From positions 1 through 17,162 of the forward strand of contig JAJZSX010000014.1 of assembly GCA_021849435.1 (NCBI GenBank): a stretch of DNA of 17,162 nt. The letters are read 5' to 3'. Source of the DNA: Actinomycetes bacterium (GTDB lineage: Bacteria > Actinomycetota > Acidimicrobiia > Acidimicrobiales > RAAP-2). Positions within the stretch are counted from its first letter, which is position 1. Every line of letters starts with the position of its first letter. The notes beneath the pieces were generated by a model. The model saw nothing but the letters and a program-made list of their open reading frames with translations, did not search any database and was not told the origin of the DNA. A program made the position numbers and the translations under genes. Shown here piece after piece: positions 1 through 6,339 of this stretch.

Positions 1-2
1 CG

Positions 3-617
3 GAACCACCGATAGGCGATCCGGGGATGCACCCCTTGTCGGTCTGCCCACTCACTCAAGTTCATTGCTTCGAAGTCTTGCGTAGCGGTGTCACATCTGG
101 TGGCAACCCCACCGACCCGAGGCAGTTCGCGGCCAGTCGCTACGACGGCGAAGGCCTGGCCTGTCGGCGAAACGTCCTCATCGACCGCGGCCGCTTGGCT
201 GGTTTCGTGTACGACACAGTGGCGGCGCGCCGCGCCAGGGTGTCTTCGACGGGGAGCGCGGTCCGCGGTGGGCTCGCGGGTCCGCCGTCAGCCGGTTGCC
301 GAGCGCTGGGCTTCGCCGCCGGGCCCTTGAGCGCTGGCGCCATCATCGAGATGGTGGGCGACGGGGTGTACGTCGATTCACTCAGCGGTGTGCACTCAGG
401 GGTGAACCCGATATCGGGGGACTTTTCCGTCGGGTTCACAGGATTCAAGATCCGAGGCGGCCAACTCGCTGAGCCGCTCCGTGAGGCGACGGTCGCATCG
501 ACGCTGCAACGAATGCTGTTCGACGTGATCGCGGTGGGTTCAGACGTGGAGTGGCTCCCGGGAAGCGCCGCAGGACAGACGATCGCCGTCACCGGCGTGT
601 CGGTCGGGGGCCGCTAA
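3..617 (+). CDS. pmbA: TldE/PmbA-like protein, C-terminal part (5' end outside window)
   Basis: The frame is open to the left edge, so only the C-terminal ~204 codons are present. The stretch DGEGLACRRNVLIDRG, then SGVHSGVNPISGDFSVG, then LREATVASTLQRMLFDVIAVG is the C-terminal signature of the TldD/TldE (PmbA) family. The HSGVNPISGDFSVG form resembles TldE/PmbA rather than the catalytic TldD subunit. In the known family TldD and TldE form a heterodimeric metalloprotease in the cytoplasm that processes small peptides; TldE lacks the metal site. The partner tldD, if present, would lie upstream, outside the window. The first ~30 visible residues match the family less clearly than the rest. The stop overlaps the convergent zinc-ribbon gene by 4 bases. 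Family assignment is strong; TldE versus TldD is inferred from the C-terminus only. Confidence 0.85.
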   Translation, partial: EPPIGDPGMHPLSVCPLTQVHCFEVLRSGVTSGGNPTDPRQFAASRYDGEGLACRRNVLIDRGRLAGFVYDTVAARRARVSSTGSAVRGGLAGPPSAGCRALGFAAGPLSAGAIIEMVGDGVYVDSLSGVHSGVNPISGDFSVGFTGFKIRGGQLAEPLREATVASTLQRMLFDVIAVGSDVEWLPGSAAGQTIAVTGVSVGGR

Positions 618-829
618 TCGGAGCTGGCCGCGGGTGCAGGCTTCGAGGTGCTCGACCGACTGTCGTTCTTGTAGAAGCCACTTCCCTTGAAGACGATGCC
701 GACGGCCGAGAACACTTTGCGCAGTTCTCCACCGCACAGTTCACACGTAGTGAGGGCTGGGTCGGCGAAGCGCTGGACGGCTTCGACCCGCTCGTGACAC
801 GATTGGCACTCGTATTCGTAGGTTGGCAT
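614..829 (-). CDS. FmdB-family zinc-ribbon protein
   Basis: This 71-residue protein starts MPTYEYECQSCHERVE and carries Cys8-x2-Cys11 and Cys29-x2-Cys32, followed by LRKVFSAVGIVFKGSGFY. That is the standard FmdB/CxxC_CxxC_SSSS putative regulatory domain, which binds one zinc ion. Length and the Ser/Ala-rich tail are typical. The family's cellular role is not established; it was named after a gene near formamidase and is often called a putative regulator. An ATG start is preceded on the - strand by GGGAG nine bases upstream, a weak ribosome binding site. It is divergent from moaC, with about 85 bases between the two starts, and convergent with the pmbA-like gene, overlapping it by 4 bases. Confidence 0.9.
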   Translation of the reverse strand: MPTYEYECQSCHERVEAVQRFADPALTTCELCGGELRKVFSAVGIVFKGSGFYKNDSRSSTSKPAPAASSD

Positions 830-902
830 ACGTCGGTACTCCCGCAGACGAGATAACCGAGCCAGTGTACCGGTCGTGTCGCGGCTCCTTGTCGCGGCTC
901 AG

Positions 903-908
903 TAGCAT
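903..908 (+). promoter_or_regulatory. -10 element of a likely leaderless moaC promoter
   Basis: TAGCAT fits the actinobacterial TANNNT consensus and ends exactly 6 bases before the GTG at 915, so transcription would begin at the start codon. There is no ribosome binding site between it and the start. No good -35 hexamer is visible. Confidence 0.5.
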
Positions 909-914
909 TGCGCC

Positions 915-1409
915 GTGGACGACTTCCACCAGCTCCGACGAACGCCGCACGACGGGACCTTTCCGCGCGAGATCGGACCCACCGAGGTCATGGCGAGGCG
1001 CGCGCTCGCGCGGTGTCGCATCAACATGCAGGCGACGACGACTTCGGCGGTGGCCTCGAACACCATCAATAAGGGCGACGTGCTGGCCACGGCCCGGGTC
1101 GCGGGCATCCAGGCAGCAAAACAGGCCGCGTCCCTGCTACCCATGTCCCATCCGGTCCTGGTGGGCAACGTCTTCATCAATTTCACCATCGCCGATGCCC
1201 ACATCGATGTCGAGGCCAGCGTCGACACGATCGACCGGACCGGTGTCGAGATGGAGGCGCTCACCGCAGTGACGATGGCGGCGTTGACCGTCTATGACAT
1301 GTGCAAATCGATCGATCGGACAATGACCATCGAAGCGGTGGCCTTGTGGGAGAAATCGGGCGGCCGTTCGGGCGTATGGCGCCGCGACGACGAGCCGTCC
1401 CCGCTGTGA
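915..1409 (+). CDS. moaC: Cyclic pyranopterin monophosphate synthase MoaC
   Basis: The 164-residue protein matches MoaC, which converts the MoaA product (3',8-cyclo-7,8-dihydro-GTP) to cyclic pyranopterin monophosphate in molybdenum cofactor synthesis. Visible family blocks are NKGDVLATARVAGIQAAK, the His of MSHP, TGVEMEALTAV and YDMCK. The catalytic-site residues correspond to Lys53, His79, Glu112, Glu114, Asp128 and Lys131. Two oddities: the usual CHP is SHP, and the near-universal N-terminal MVDV[SG]xK segment is not found; the sequence there reads TFPREIG. The GTG start has no Shine-Dalgarno but lies 6 bases after a TAGCAT -10 box, so leaderless initiation is inferred. It appears to head an operon with the WYL regulator and the relaxase. 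No other molybdopterin gene is in view. Confidence 0.92.
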   Translation: MDDFHQLRRTPHDGTFPREIGPTEVMARRALARCRINMQATTTSAVASNTINKGDVLATARVAGIQAAKQAASLLPMSHPVLVGNVFINFTIADAHIDVEASVDTIDRTGVEMEALTAVTMAALTVYDMCKSIDRTMTIEAVALWEKSGGRSGVWRRDDEPSPL

Positions 1410-1442
1410 CCGGCTTGCGCGACGGGTGGCCGGCGCGGGGAA

Positions 1443-1446
1443 GGGG
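1443..1446 (+). promoter_or_regulatory. Ribosome binding site deciding the WYL regulator start
   Basis: The purine run GGGGAAGGGG ends at 1446, six bases before GTG 1453. The earlier in-frame GTG at 1426 has no comparable site, so 1453 is preferred. Confidence 0.5.
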
Positions 1447-1452
1447 TCGTCA

Positions 1453-3387
1453 GTGATTCGCGACGCCCTCGAAGAGAGCCGCGAGCGGCTCGTCGCGCTG
1501 ACCTTGCTGCTGCAGAGCGCCACCCGGCAGCGACCACTCACGCAAGAGACGATCGTGTCGGAGCTGCTGATCGACGAGTACCCCGTGAAAACGAGCGGCC
1601 CACGCAAGGTACGCGCCTATCAGGGTGGTGAGTCGGCGATCCGACAGAAGTTCGAGCGCGACAAGGCGAAGATCCGCGAATTGGGCATGCAGATCGAGAC
1701 GGTCGTCCAGGACGATGGCACCGTCGGCTACTGGATAGAGCCCGACGCGGTGTACGCCGAACCACTCGCCTTCACCGAGGCCGAGCAGCGCATCGTTCGT
1801 CTCGCCCTGCGACTCTGCGGCTTCGGGCGTTCCGGGGCGTTCAGCCTCTTCGACGAGGGGCCGGCCCCCGACGGCGGGCTCGAGTTCTCTCATTACTTCA
1901 ACCCCGTGCTGCGTGCGCTGCGGCTGCGGCGCGTACTCGCCTTTGACTACCAGTCCTCAGCGAACAAGCTCCGTCTGGTCGAGCCGCTCGCGATCCGAGT
2001 GATCGACGGCGCCACCTACGTGGTGGCTCGGGTTCACGGCACGAATGAGGTGAAGGGCTATCGGATGACCCGCATCACGTCGATGCCGGTGGTGCGCGCC
2101 GAGGTGTTCGAGGCCGACGAGACGATGCGTGAGCTCGCGACCGCCTGGCGCCCGGAGTTCGCTCGTACGCCGAAACCCGTGGACGTGGTGGTCGTGACCA
2201 CCGCGAACTACGCGACGTTGCTGAAGCGTGAATACCCCAAGGCAGTCGCGGCGACGAAGAAAGACGGGACGCTGGAGGTGGGGATCTCGTTCGACAATCT
2301 GCGCGAGGCGCTTCGATTCGTCGTGAACGCCGGAGCGAGGGTCCGTCTCGTGAGCCCCAAGCTCCTGAAGAGCGAGCTGACCTCGTGGCTGCGCGGGGTC
2401 AACCGGGGCGTCGTGCCAGACATGAGCGCGCTGCGGTTCGATCCCGTCACGACGACCGACGCGCTCGGTCAGGCGCTGCAGTTGCTGCACGCCGTCCACC
2501 TGAGCGGCGACGGACTGCGCATCAGCGAATTGGCTCGCCGGTTCGACCTGTCGGCGGACGTCGTTCGTCACGTGATGGATCGCCTGGTCTCCTTTGAGCC
2601 CTTGCACGGTCGTTACGGGTTCCCGGCGCACGTGATCAAGGAGTGCGACGACTGGGAGCATGAGGCCGAGGACGATTCGCTCTATCGGGCCGAGTACGGC
2701 GGGGACGTCGACGCGACCGACCTGGCGACGCTGACCTGGCGGGAACTCTTCGAGCTCAACATCGCACTTCGTGAGGCCTCGCGGATCTATGACGTTCCCG
2801 AGCTGCGAACAGCGATCGACAAGATCGAAGCCGCGATCGGCTCACAGGTGCAGATCGAGACCACGGTGCCCGAGTCGATGCTTGACGTCGTGCGTTCGGC
2901 CATCGAGTCCAGCGAGCGCATCAAGATCCATTACACACCGGCGACGGCCGAGGAGTCCCAGGAACGCACTATTGAGCCGCGTGAGATCAGGGTGCTCAAC
3001 GGCCACTCGTACGTTCGGGCGTACTGTCTGACGCGCGACGCCTGGCGGACATTTCGCGTTGACCGGATCAATGACGTCGTGGCCAAGTCACCGGCCGACG
3101 AGACACGTCCCGCCGACTCGGTCTCGAACTGGCTCACGGCAGTTGGTGAGTCCGGCAGCGACGTCGTGGTCGTCGTGGAGGCACCGCAACGGTGGATCTT
3201 CGAGCCCCTGCCGAACGCGCAGTGGCGGGCACTCGACGACGGGCGCCACGCTGTGCGCTTTCGCGTGGCGGACCGGTCCTTCCTCGACCATCTGATGGTC
3301 CAGGCTGGGCCGGGCGCTGTCGTCGCGACGCCCGAGTTCGCCGACGCCGGCCGAGAACTGGCGCGTCGGATTCGAATCGCCCTGTAA
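1453..3387 (+). CDS. pafBC: Fused PafB-PafC-type WYL-domain transcriptional regulator
   Basis: This 644-residue protein has two tandem regulator units. Each has a winged-helix N-terminus, a WYL domain and a WCX-like C-terminal extension. Unit 1 spans about residues 8-320: a helix-turn-helix region near RPLTQETIV, and a WYL core near residues 185-210 with ATYVVARVHG and KGYRMTRI. Unit 2 spans about 325-644: a helix-turn-helix region near LRISELARRFDLS, and a WYL core near 515-540 with HSYVRAYCLTRDAWRTFRVDRI split across it. Neither core has the literal W-Y-L triplet. In mycobacteria PafB and PafC activate the LexA/RecA-independent DNA-damage response, and fused forms are known. An upstream GTG at 1426 would add 9 residues. 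The gene follows moaC by 43 bases and precedes the relaxase by 29, so co-transcription is likely. The PafBC-like call is strong; its target genes are unknown. Confidence 0.85.
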   Translation: MIRDALEESRERLVALTLLLQSATRQRPLTQETIVSELLIDEYPVKTSGPRKVRAYQGGESAIRQKFERDKAKIRELGMQIETVVQDDGTVGYWIEPDAVYAEPLAFTEAEQRIVRLALRLCGFGRSGAFSLFDEGPAPDGGLEFSHYFNPVLRALRLRRVLAFDYQSSANKLRLVEPLAIRVIDGATYVVARVHGTNEVKGYRMTRITSMPVVRAEVFEADETMRELATAWRPEFARTPKPVDVVVVTTANYATLLKREYPKAVAATKKDGTLEVGISFDNLREALRFVVNAGARVRLVSPKLLKSELTSWLRGVNRGVVPDMSALRFDPVTTTDALGQALQLLHAVHLSGDGLRISELARRFDLSADVVRHVMDRLVSFEPLHGRYGFPAHVIKECDDWEHEAEDDSLYRAEYGGDVDATDLATLTWRELFELNIALREASRIYDVPELRTAIDKIEAAIGSQVQIETTVPESMLDVVRSAIESSERIKIHYTPATAEESQERTIEPREIRVLNGHSYVRAYCLTRDAWRTFRVDRINDVVAKSPADETRPADSVSNWLTAVGESGSDVVVVVEAPQRWIFEPLPNAQWRALDDGRHAVRFRVADRSFLDHLMVQAGPGAVVATPEFADAGRELARRIRIAL

Positions 3388-3405
3388 CAGCGACCGTTGG
3401 GCCAC

Positions 3406-3410
3406 GGAGG
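3406..3410 (+). promoter_or_regulatory. Strong ribosome binding site of the relaxase gene
   Basis: A perfect GGAGG lies 6 bases before GTG 3417 and after the upstream stop at 3387. It fixes the relaxase start and rules out the longer frame that runs back inside the WYL gene. Confidence 0.75.
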
Positions 3411-3416
3411 TCTACG

Positions 3417-4499
3417 GTGATCCACGTATTCGTTCGGCGGTCGAGCGACGTCAAATATCTGACGGGCGATCGCGCCGACGAGTTGGCCGATGCGCGCCGC
3501 GGAGCACCGGGTTGGTGGCTTCGCGGCACCGGTGATGCTCATTCGAGCGCCGACGTCGCCGCGGTGCTCCAGACCACGGCGCGCGCCACCGTCGTCGGCT
3601 ACGACATCGTCGTGGCCGCGCCACGGCCGCTGTCGATCCTCATCGCCCTGGACGCGAAAGCCGCGCCCGGTGTGGTGGCCGCCCACCGTGCGGGTGTGCT
3701 CGCCGCTATTGACTATCTGGAGGATCGTGCACTGGTCGTGCGCCAGCGTGTCGAGGGCGGCGAGTACCTGCGTCGAGCCAACTGGAGCCGGGTAGTGGGC
3801 TTCACCCACGGGATCAACCGGTCCGGCGAGCCGCACCTGCACGACCACGTACTGGTCGGTGCTCGACCCGACCATGAGTCAACGGTGGCCGACTCGCGAT
3901 CGTTGTTCGCGCACCTGCCCGCGGCCGACGCGTTGTACCGGTCGACCTTGCGCTTCGAGGTCAATCAACACACCTCGCGTACGGCGTGGCGCAGCTTCGC
4001 CGGCGTCGAGGGCGTCACCGGCCTCGACGAGGGGTATCGCGCGATCTGGGGTGGTCACGCCGACGAGCGCGGCGAGAAGCCAAAGTGGACTCGCGAGGAG
4101 GTGGTGGCACGATGGCGCCAGGACCAGCGTCGTTTCGAGCCGATCGGGGTGACCCGCGAACCGCCCCATCGATCTTTTGACGCGCACCAGTTCGCCGCGG
4201 CCTTTGAGGGGGCGACTCGTATCACGCGTCGAGACCTGGTGCGAGCGTTCGCCGATGCGTCGACCTTCGGGGCCGAGGCTGCGGTGGTGGGTGCCGCGAT
4301 CGACGAGCTGCACCCGCATCTGCGAACGGCGCGCGGGCTCGACGAGCGCCCCGTGCGGCTCGCCGAGGCGCGTCGGCTGACTGCGGAGATCGCCCGCGAT
4401 CGCTCGTACGAACTGTCGAGCGCGATCGACGACGGCCGCTACCTCGAGCGCGTCGGCGTGTCTCGGCTTCGGGAGTCTCGGAATCGCTCCGACCGGTGA
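3417..4499 (+). CDS. Small MobF/TrwC-type relaxase-domain protein
   Basis: This 360-residue protein has the core of a TrwC-like relaxase, the enzyme that nicks DNA at a transfer origin and stays attached to the strand through a tyrosine. Visible are VVGYDIVVAAPRPLSILIAL, the characteristic region before the active site; THGINRSGEPHLHDHVLVG, with the metal-binding His of TH and the HxH pair; and an N-terminal Tyr14 (VKYLTG) that could be the nucleophile. The family is usually 900 residues or more with a C-terminal helicase. Here there is no Walker motif, and the C-terminal ~200 residues are Arg-rich and not recognised. The start is set by GGAGG 6 bases upstream. The gene follows the WYL regulator closely and overlaps the convergent coupling-protein gene by 61 bases. 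The relaxase fold call is fairly strong; nicking activity and any oriT are unproven. Confidence 0.78.
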   Translation: MIHVFVRRSSDVKYLTGDRADELADARRGAPGWWLRGTGDAHSSADVAAVLQTTARATVVGYDIVVAAPRPLSILIALDAKAAPGVVAAHRAGVLAAIDYLEDRALVVRQRVEGGEYLRRANWSRVVGFTHGINRSGEPHLHDHVLVGARPDHESTVADSRSLFAHLPAADALYRSTLRFEVNQHTSRTAWRSFAGVEGVTGLDEGYRAIWGGHADERGEKPKWTREEVVARWRQDQRRFEPIGVTREPPHRSFDAHQFAAAFEGATRITRRDLVRAFADASTFGAEAAVVGAAIDELHPHLRTARGLDERPVRLAEARRLTAEIARDRSYELSSAIDDGRYLERVGVSRLRESRNRSDR

Positions 4500-5722
4500 G
4501 CCGGGGTGAGGGCGATCCAGCGCATCGAATTGTCCTTGTCGATGCCGAGTGCCCAACCGGGTCGGCCGGTGGCCAGGTCTCCGACGGTCGCGCGGTCGCG
4601 TTCCACCCAACTTGTGGCGTAGGTCGCGCGTTGCCCACGTCCCCGATGGATCGACGTCGTTGGAATGAGGGTCCGACCCGCCATTCGTTGCAGAAGTTCG
4701 AGCGTCTGACGGTCAGCGATGCCGGGCAGGACGACCGTGGTGGGGAAGAGTGAGAGGAAGCCGTCTGCAATCGCGCCCCAACGAGCGCGAGCTTGGCTGA
4801 GGTCTTGAAGGCACGCGAGCGTTAAGACACCTTGGCCGCCGCCTTCGGAGACGATGCTCGCGAGTCGCGGCAGTGGTGCGACGTTCGCCAACTCGTCGAG
4901 CGCTAGGAGCAAGTTCGCCCCGTCAGCGTGGCGATCGTACGTCGCGTGGACGACTTCCTCGATCAGACCAACGATGAGCGGTGTGGACACGGCTTGGTAT
5001 CGACTCGGTGCGACCACGTGCAGTTGATGAGGTCCGCGCAGGAACTCATCGACGTCGAGAGGCGCTCCTCGCGATGCGGTTCGAGCCGCATCGGTGCGCA
5101 GTCCAGCGAAGAGCCCGGACGCAGTGGACCAGATCCCCGAACGTTCTCGCTCGTCGGTCTCCAAGATCCCCTGCAGCAATGCGACGGAGGGATGGTGGTC
5201 GCCGTAACGGGTGCGCAACGTTGCAAGGGCGTCATCGCCGTGGCGTTGGTCGATGACGGTCGCTAGGTGACCGAGTGATTCATCGCGGAGGGCGCTGGCA
5301 TGGATCAGGGGGGCAACCAGGGCCGATGCACGTTCAGTCCAGTGGTCGTCACTTCGTTCTGCGTGCGAGCGCCGAGCGATGTCCACGAGTGAGCGCGTCG
5401 CCAGTAACGCACCATCCCACTCGTGTGACTGGTTCACCGGTGAGTACCCGATGCGCGTCACGCCTCGAGGTGTTGGCACGGTGCCCGAAGGATCGAAGAG
5501 CAGCGTCGCACCATCGGTTCGCCGACCCGCCATCGCGTTCACGACGTCGGGCTTGGTCGAGGTGACGACGACGGATCGTGTCGAGAGCAAGAGGTTCGGA
5601 ATGATGATCGAAGACGTCTTGCCGCTGCGACTCGGACCGATCACTAACGTCGAGCGTTCATCACCACTCGTCGCGTCGCCGTGACGAGTACGACCGAGAT
5701 AGATGGTGGCGTTCGAGGTCAC
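4439..5722 (-). CDS. VirD4/TraG-type conjugative coupling ATPase, soluble form
   Basis: This protein of about 427 residues resembles type IV coupling proteins, which link a relaxase-DNA complex to a secretion channel using ATP. It shows Walker A (LVIGPSRSGKTSSIIIPNLL, near residues 26-45), Walker B (NLLLALDELANVAPLPRL, near 268-285), and the following GQGVLTLACLQDLSQARARWG block split over the TraM-recognition region. The usual N-terminal transmembrane helices are absent, because Walker A begins about 30 residues in. A soluble protein, or one recruited by a partner, is therefore inferred. GTG 5722 is chosen; TTG 5731 would add three residues, and neither has a clear ribosome binding site. Its last 20 codons overlap the relaxase gene on the other strand. 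No VirB-type channel gene is in the window. The family call is strong; a role in conjugation is inferred. Confidence 0.82.
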   Translation of the reverse strand: MTSNATIYLGRTRHGDATSGDERSTLVIGPSRSGKTSSIIIPNLLLSTRSVVVTSTKPDVVNAMAGRRTDGATLLFDPSGTVPTPRGVTRIGYSPVNQSHEWDGALLATRSLVDIARRSHAERSDDHWTERASALVAPLIHASALRDESLGHLATVIDQRHGDDALATLRTRYGDHHPSVALLQGILETDERERSGIWSTASGLFAGLRTDAARTASRGAPLDVDEFLRGPHQLHVVAPSRYQAVSTPLIVGLIEEVVHATYDRHADGANLLLALDELANVAPLPRLASIVSEGGGQGVLTLACLQDLSQARARWGAIADGFLSLFPTTVVLPGIADRQTLELLQRMAGRTLIPTTSIHRGRGQRATYATSWVERDRATVGDLATGRPGWALGIDKDNSMRWIALTPAHRSERFRDSRSRDTPTRSR

Positions 5723-5731
5723 GAAAAACAA

Positions 5732-6024
5732 ATGTCGCGAATGGCGTCGAAATGCTTGACATTGGTTGATGGACCGAGTGAACTTTTACTTGTTCTTCTT
5801 CGGAAGAGTTTGACGGAATACGTATCGTCGTTGATGACGATTGCGAACATCGTCTTTCTGCAGGAGAACCGTGCACTGCGATCGGTCATCGTACAACTGG
5901 GAAGTTGGCAGTTAATCGGACGAGTTCACGCTCATCAACGCGGTTCCTTATTGCAAAATGCAAGTCGACGTAACCGTCGATGAAGGCCCCAGATTGATTC
6001 AACGTTGAGTCCCAAGGAGGGAAA
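5732..6024. promoter_or_regulatory. AT-richer divergent control region with several palindromes
   Basis: This gene-free stretch of about 290 bases lies between the coupling-protein start (-) and the repeat-protein start (+) and is less GC-rich than its surroundings. It contains TTGACA at 5756-5761 with TGAACT 17 bases later (5779-5784), a possible + promoter. It also holds the inverted repeats TTGCA-AAA-TGCAA (5951-5963) and TCGACG-TAAC-CGTCGA (5965-5980), and a near-perfect 16-base palindrome centred on TCAACGTTGA (5999-6008) just before the ribosome binding site. Operator function is inferred from symmetry only. A 100-codon + frame here (5681-5983) does not look like a protein. Confidence 0.4.
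6014..6020 (+). promoter_or_regulatory. Ribosome binding site of the repeat-protein gene
   Basis: AAGGAGG, followed by GAAA and GTG 6025, is a near-consensus site with short spacing. It fixes the start and suggests high translation. Confidence 0.7.
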
Positions 6025-6330
6025 GTGGCAACAGCCGCCAAGAAGGCTCCGGCCAAGAAGGCTCCGGCAAAGAAGGCTCCGGCAAAGAAGGCCGTAGCCA
6101 AGAAGGCTCCGGCCAAGAAGGCCGCCGCCAAGAAGGCACCGGCCAAGAAGGCCGCCGCCAAGAAGGTGGCCAAGAAGGCGCCGGCGAAGAAGGCCGTAGC
6201 CAAGAAGGCTCCGGCGAAGAAGGCCGTAGCCAAGAAGGCTCCGGCCAAGAAGGCCGCGGCTAAGAAGGCTCCGGCCAAGAAGGCCGCCGCTAAGAAGGCT
6301 CCGGCCAAGAAGGCCGCGGCTAAGAAGTAG
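6025..6330 (+). CDS. Histone H1-like lysine/alanine repeat DNA-binding protein
   Basis: The 101-residue protein is almost entirely AKKAP and [10 protein letters not shown] pentapeptides after MATA, with no folded domain. Such proteins resemble the C-terminal tail of eukaryotic histone H1 and the tails of bacterial HupB, AlgP and Hc1-type proteins. They bind DNA by charge and condense it. Here the tail stands alone, without an HU domain. The strong AAGGAGG site fits an abundant nucleoid protein. Units alternate between AKKAP and AKKA[AV]A, and a single shortened AKKV unit breaks the register near residue 48. Convergent with cofC: the stops are about 10 bases apart. DNA binding is a family-level expectation; a link to the neighbouring relaxase and coupling protein is speculation. 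Confidence 0.8.
   Translation: MATAAKKAPAKKAPAKKAPAKKAVAKKAPAKKAAAKKAPAKKAAAKKVAKKAPAKKAVAKKAPAKKAVAKKAPAKKAAAKKAPAKKAAAKKAPAKKAAAKK
6040..6327 (+). repeat. 15-base tandem repeat array encoding AKKAP units
   Basis: Units of the form AAGAAGGCTCCGGCC run in tandem, about 19 copies, with alternation of GCTCCGGCC and GCCGC/GTAGCC endings giving a 30-base higher-order period. One unit near 6166-6174 is shortened to 9 bases, which keeps the frame. Such arrays are prone to slippage, so copy number probably varies among strains. Confidence 0.9.
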
Positions 6331-6339
6331 CCGTCTGAA

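Noticed and set aside
3192..3416. Extended N-terminus of the relaxase frame reaching back into the WYL gene
   Set aside because: The extension is Arg-rich antisense-like sequence overlapping a real gene, while GGAGG sits 6 bases before GTG 3417.
3388..3416. Possible oriT just upstream of the relaxase gene
   Set aside because: Only 29 bases, with no inverted repeat or nick-site-like motif beyond the ribosome binding site.
2931..3875. A 314-codon - frame
   Set aside because: It lies opposite the WYL regulator and relaxase genes, both with clear motifs and ribosome binding sites. Its Arg/Thr-rich content is typical of antisense frames in GC-rich DNA.
5681..5983. A 100-codon + frame between the coupling-protein and repeat-protein genes
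   Set aside because: No ribosome binding site, no family resemblance, begins inside the coupling-protein gene, and fits better as a control region with promoter-like and palindromic sites.
6040..6327. Regular repeats as a possible CRISPR array
   Set aside because: Units are 15 bases, contiguous and coding, with no unique spacers and no cas genes.
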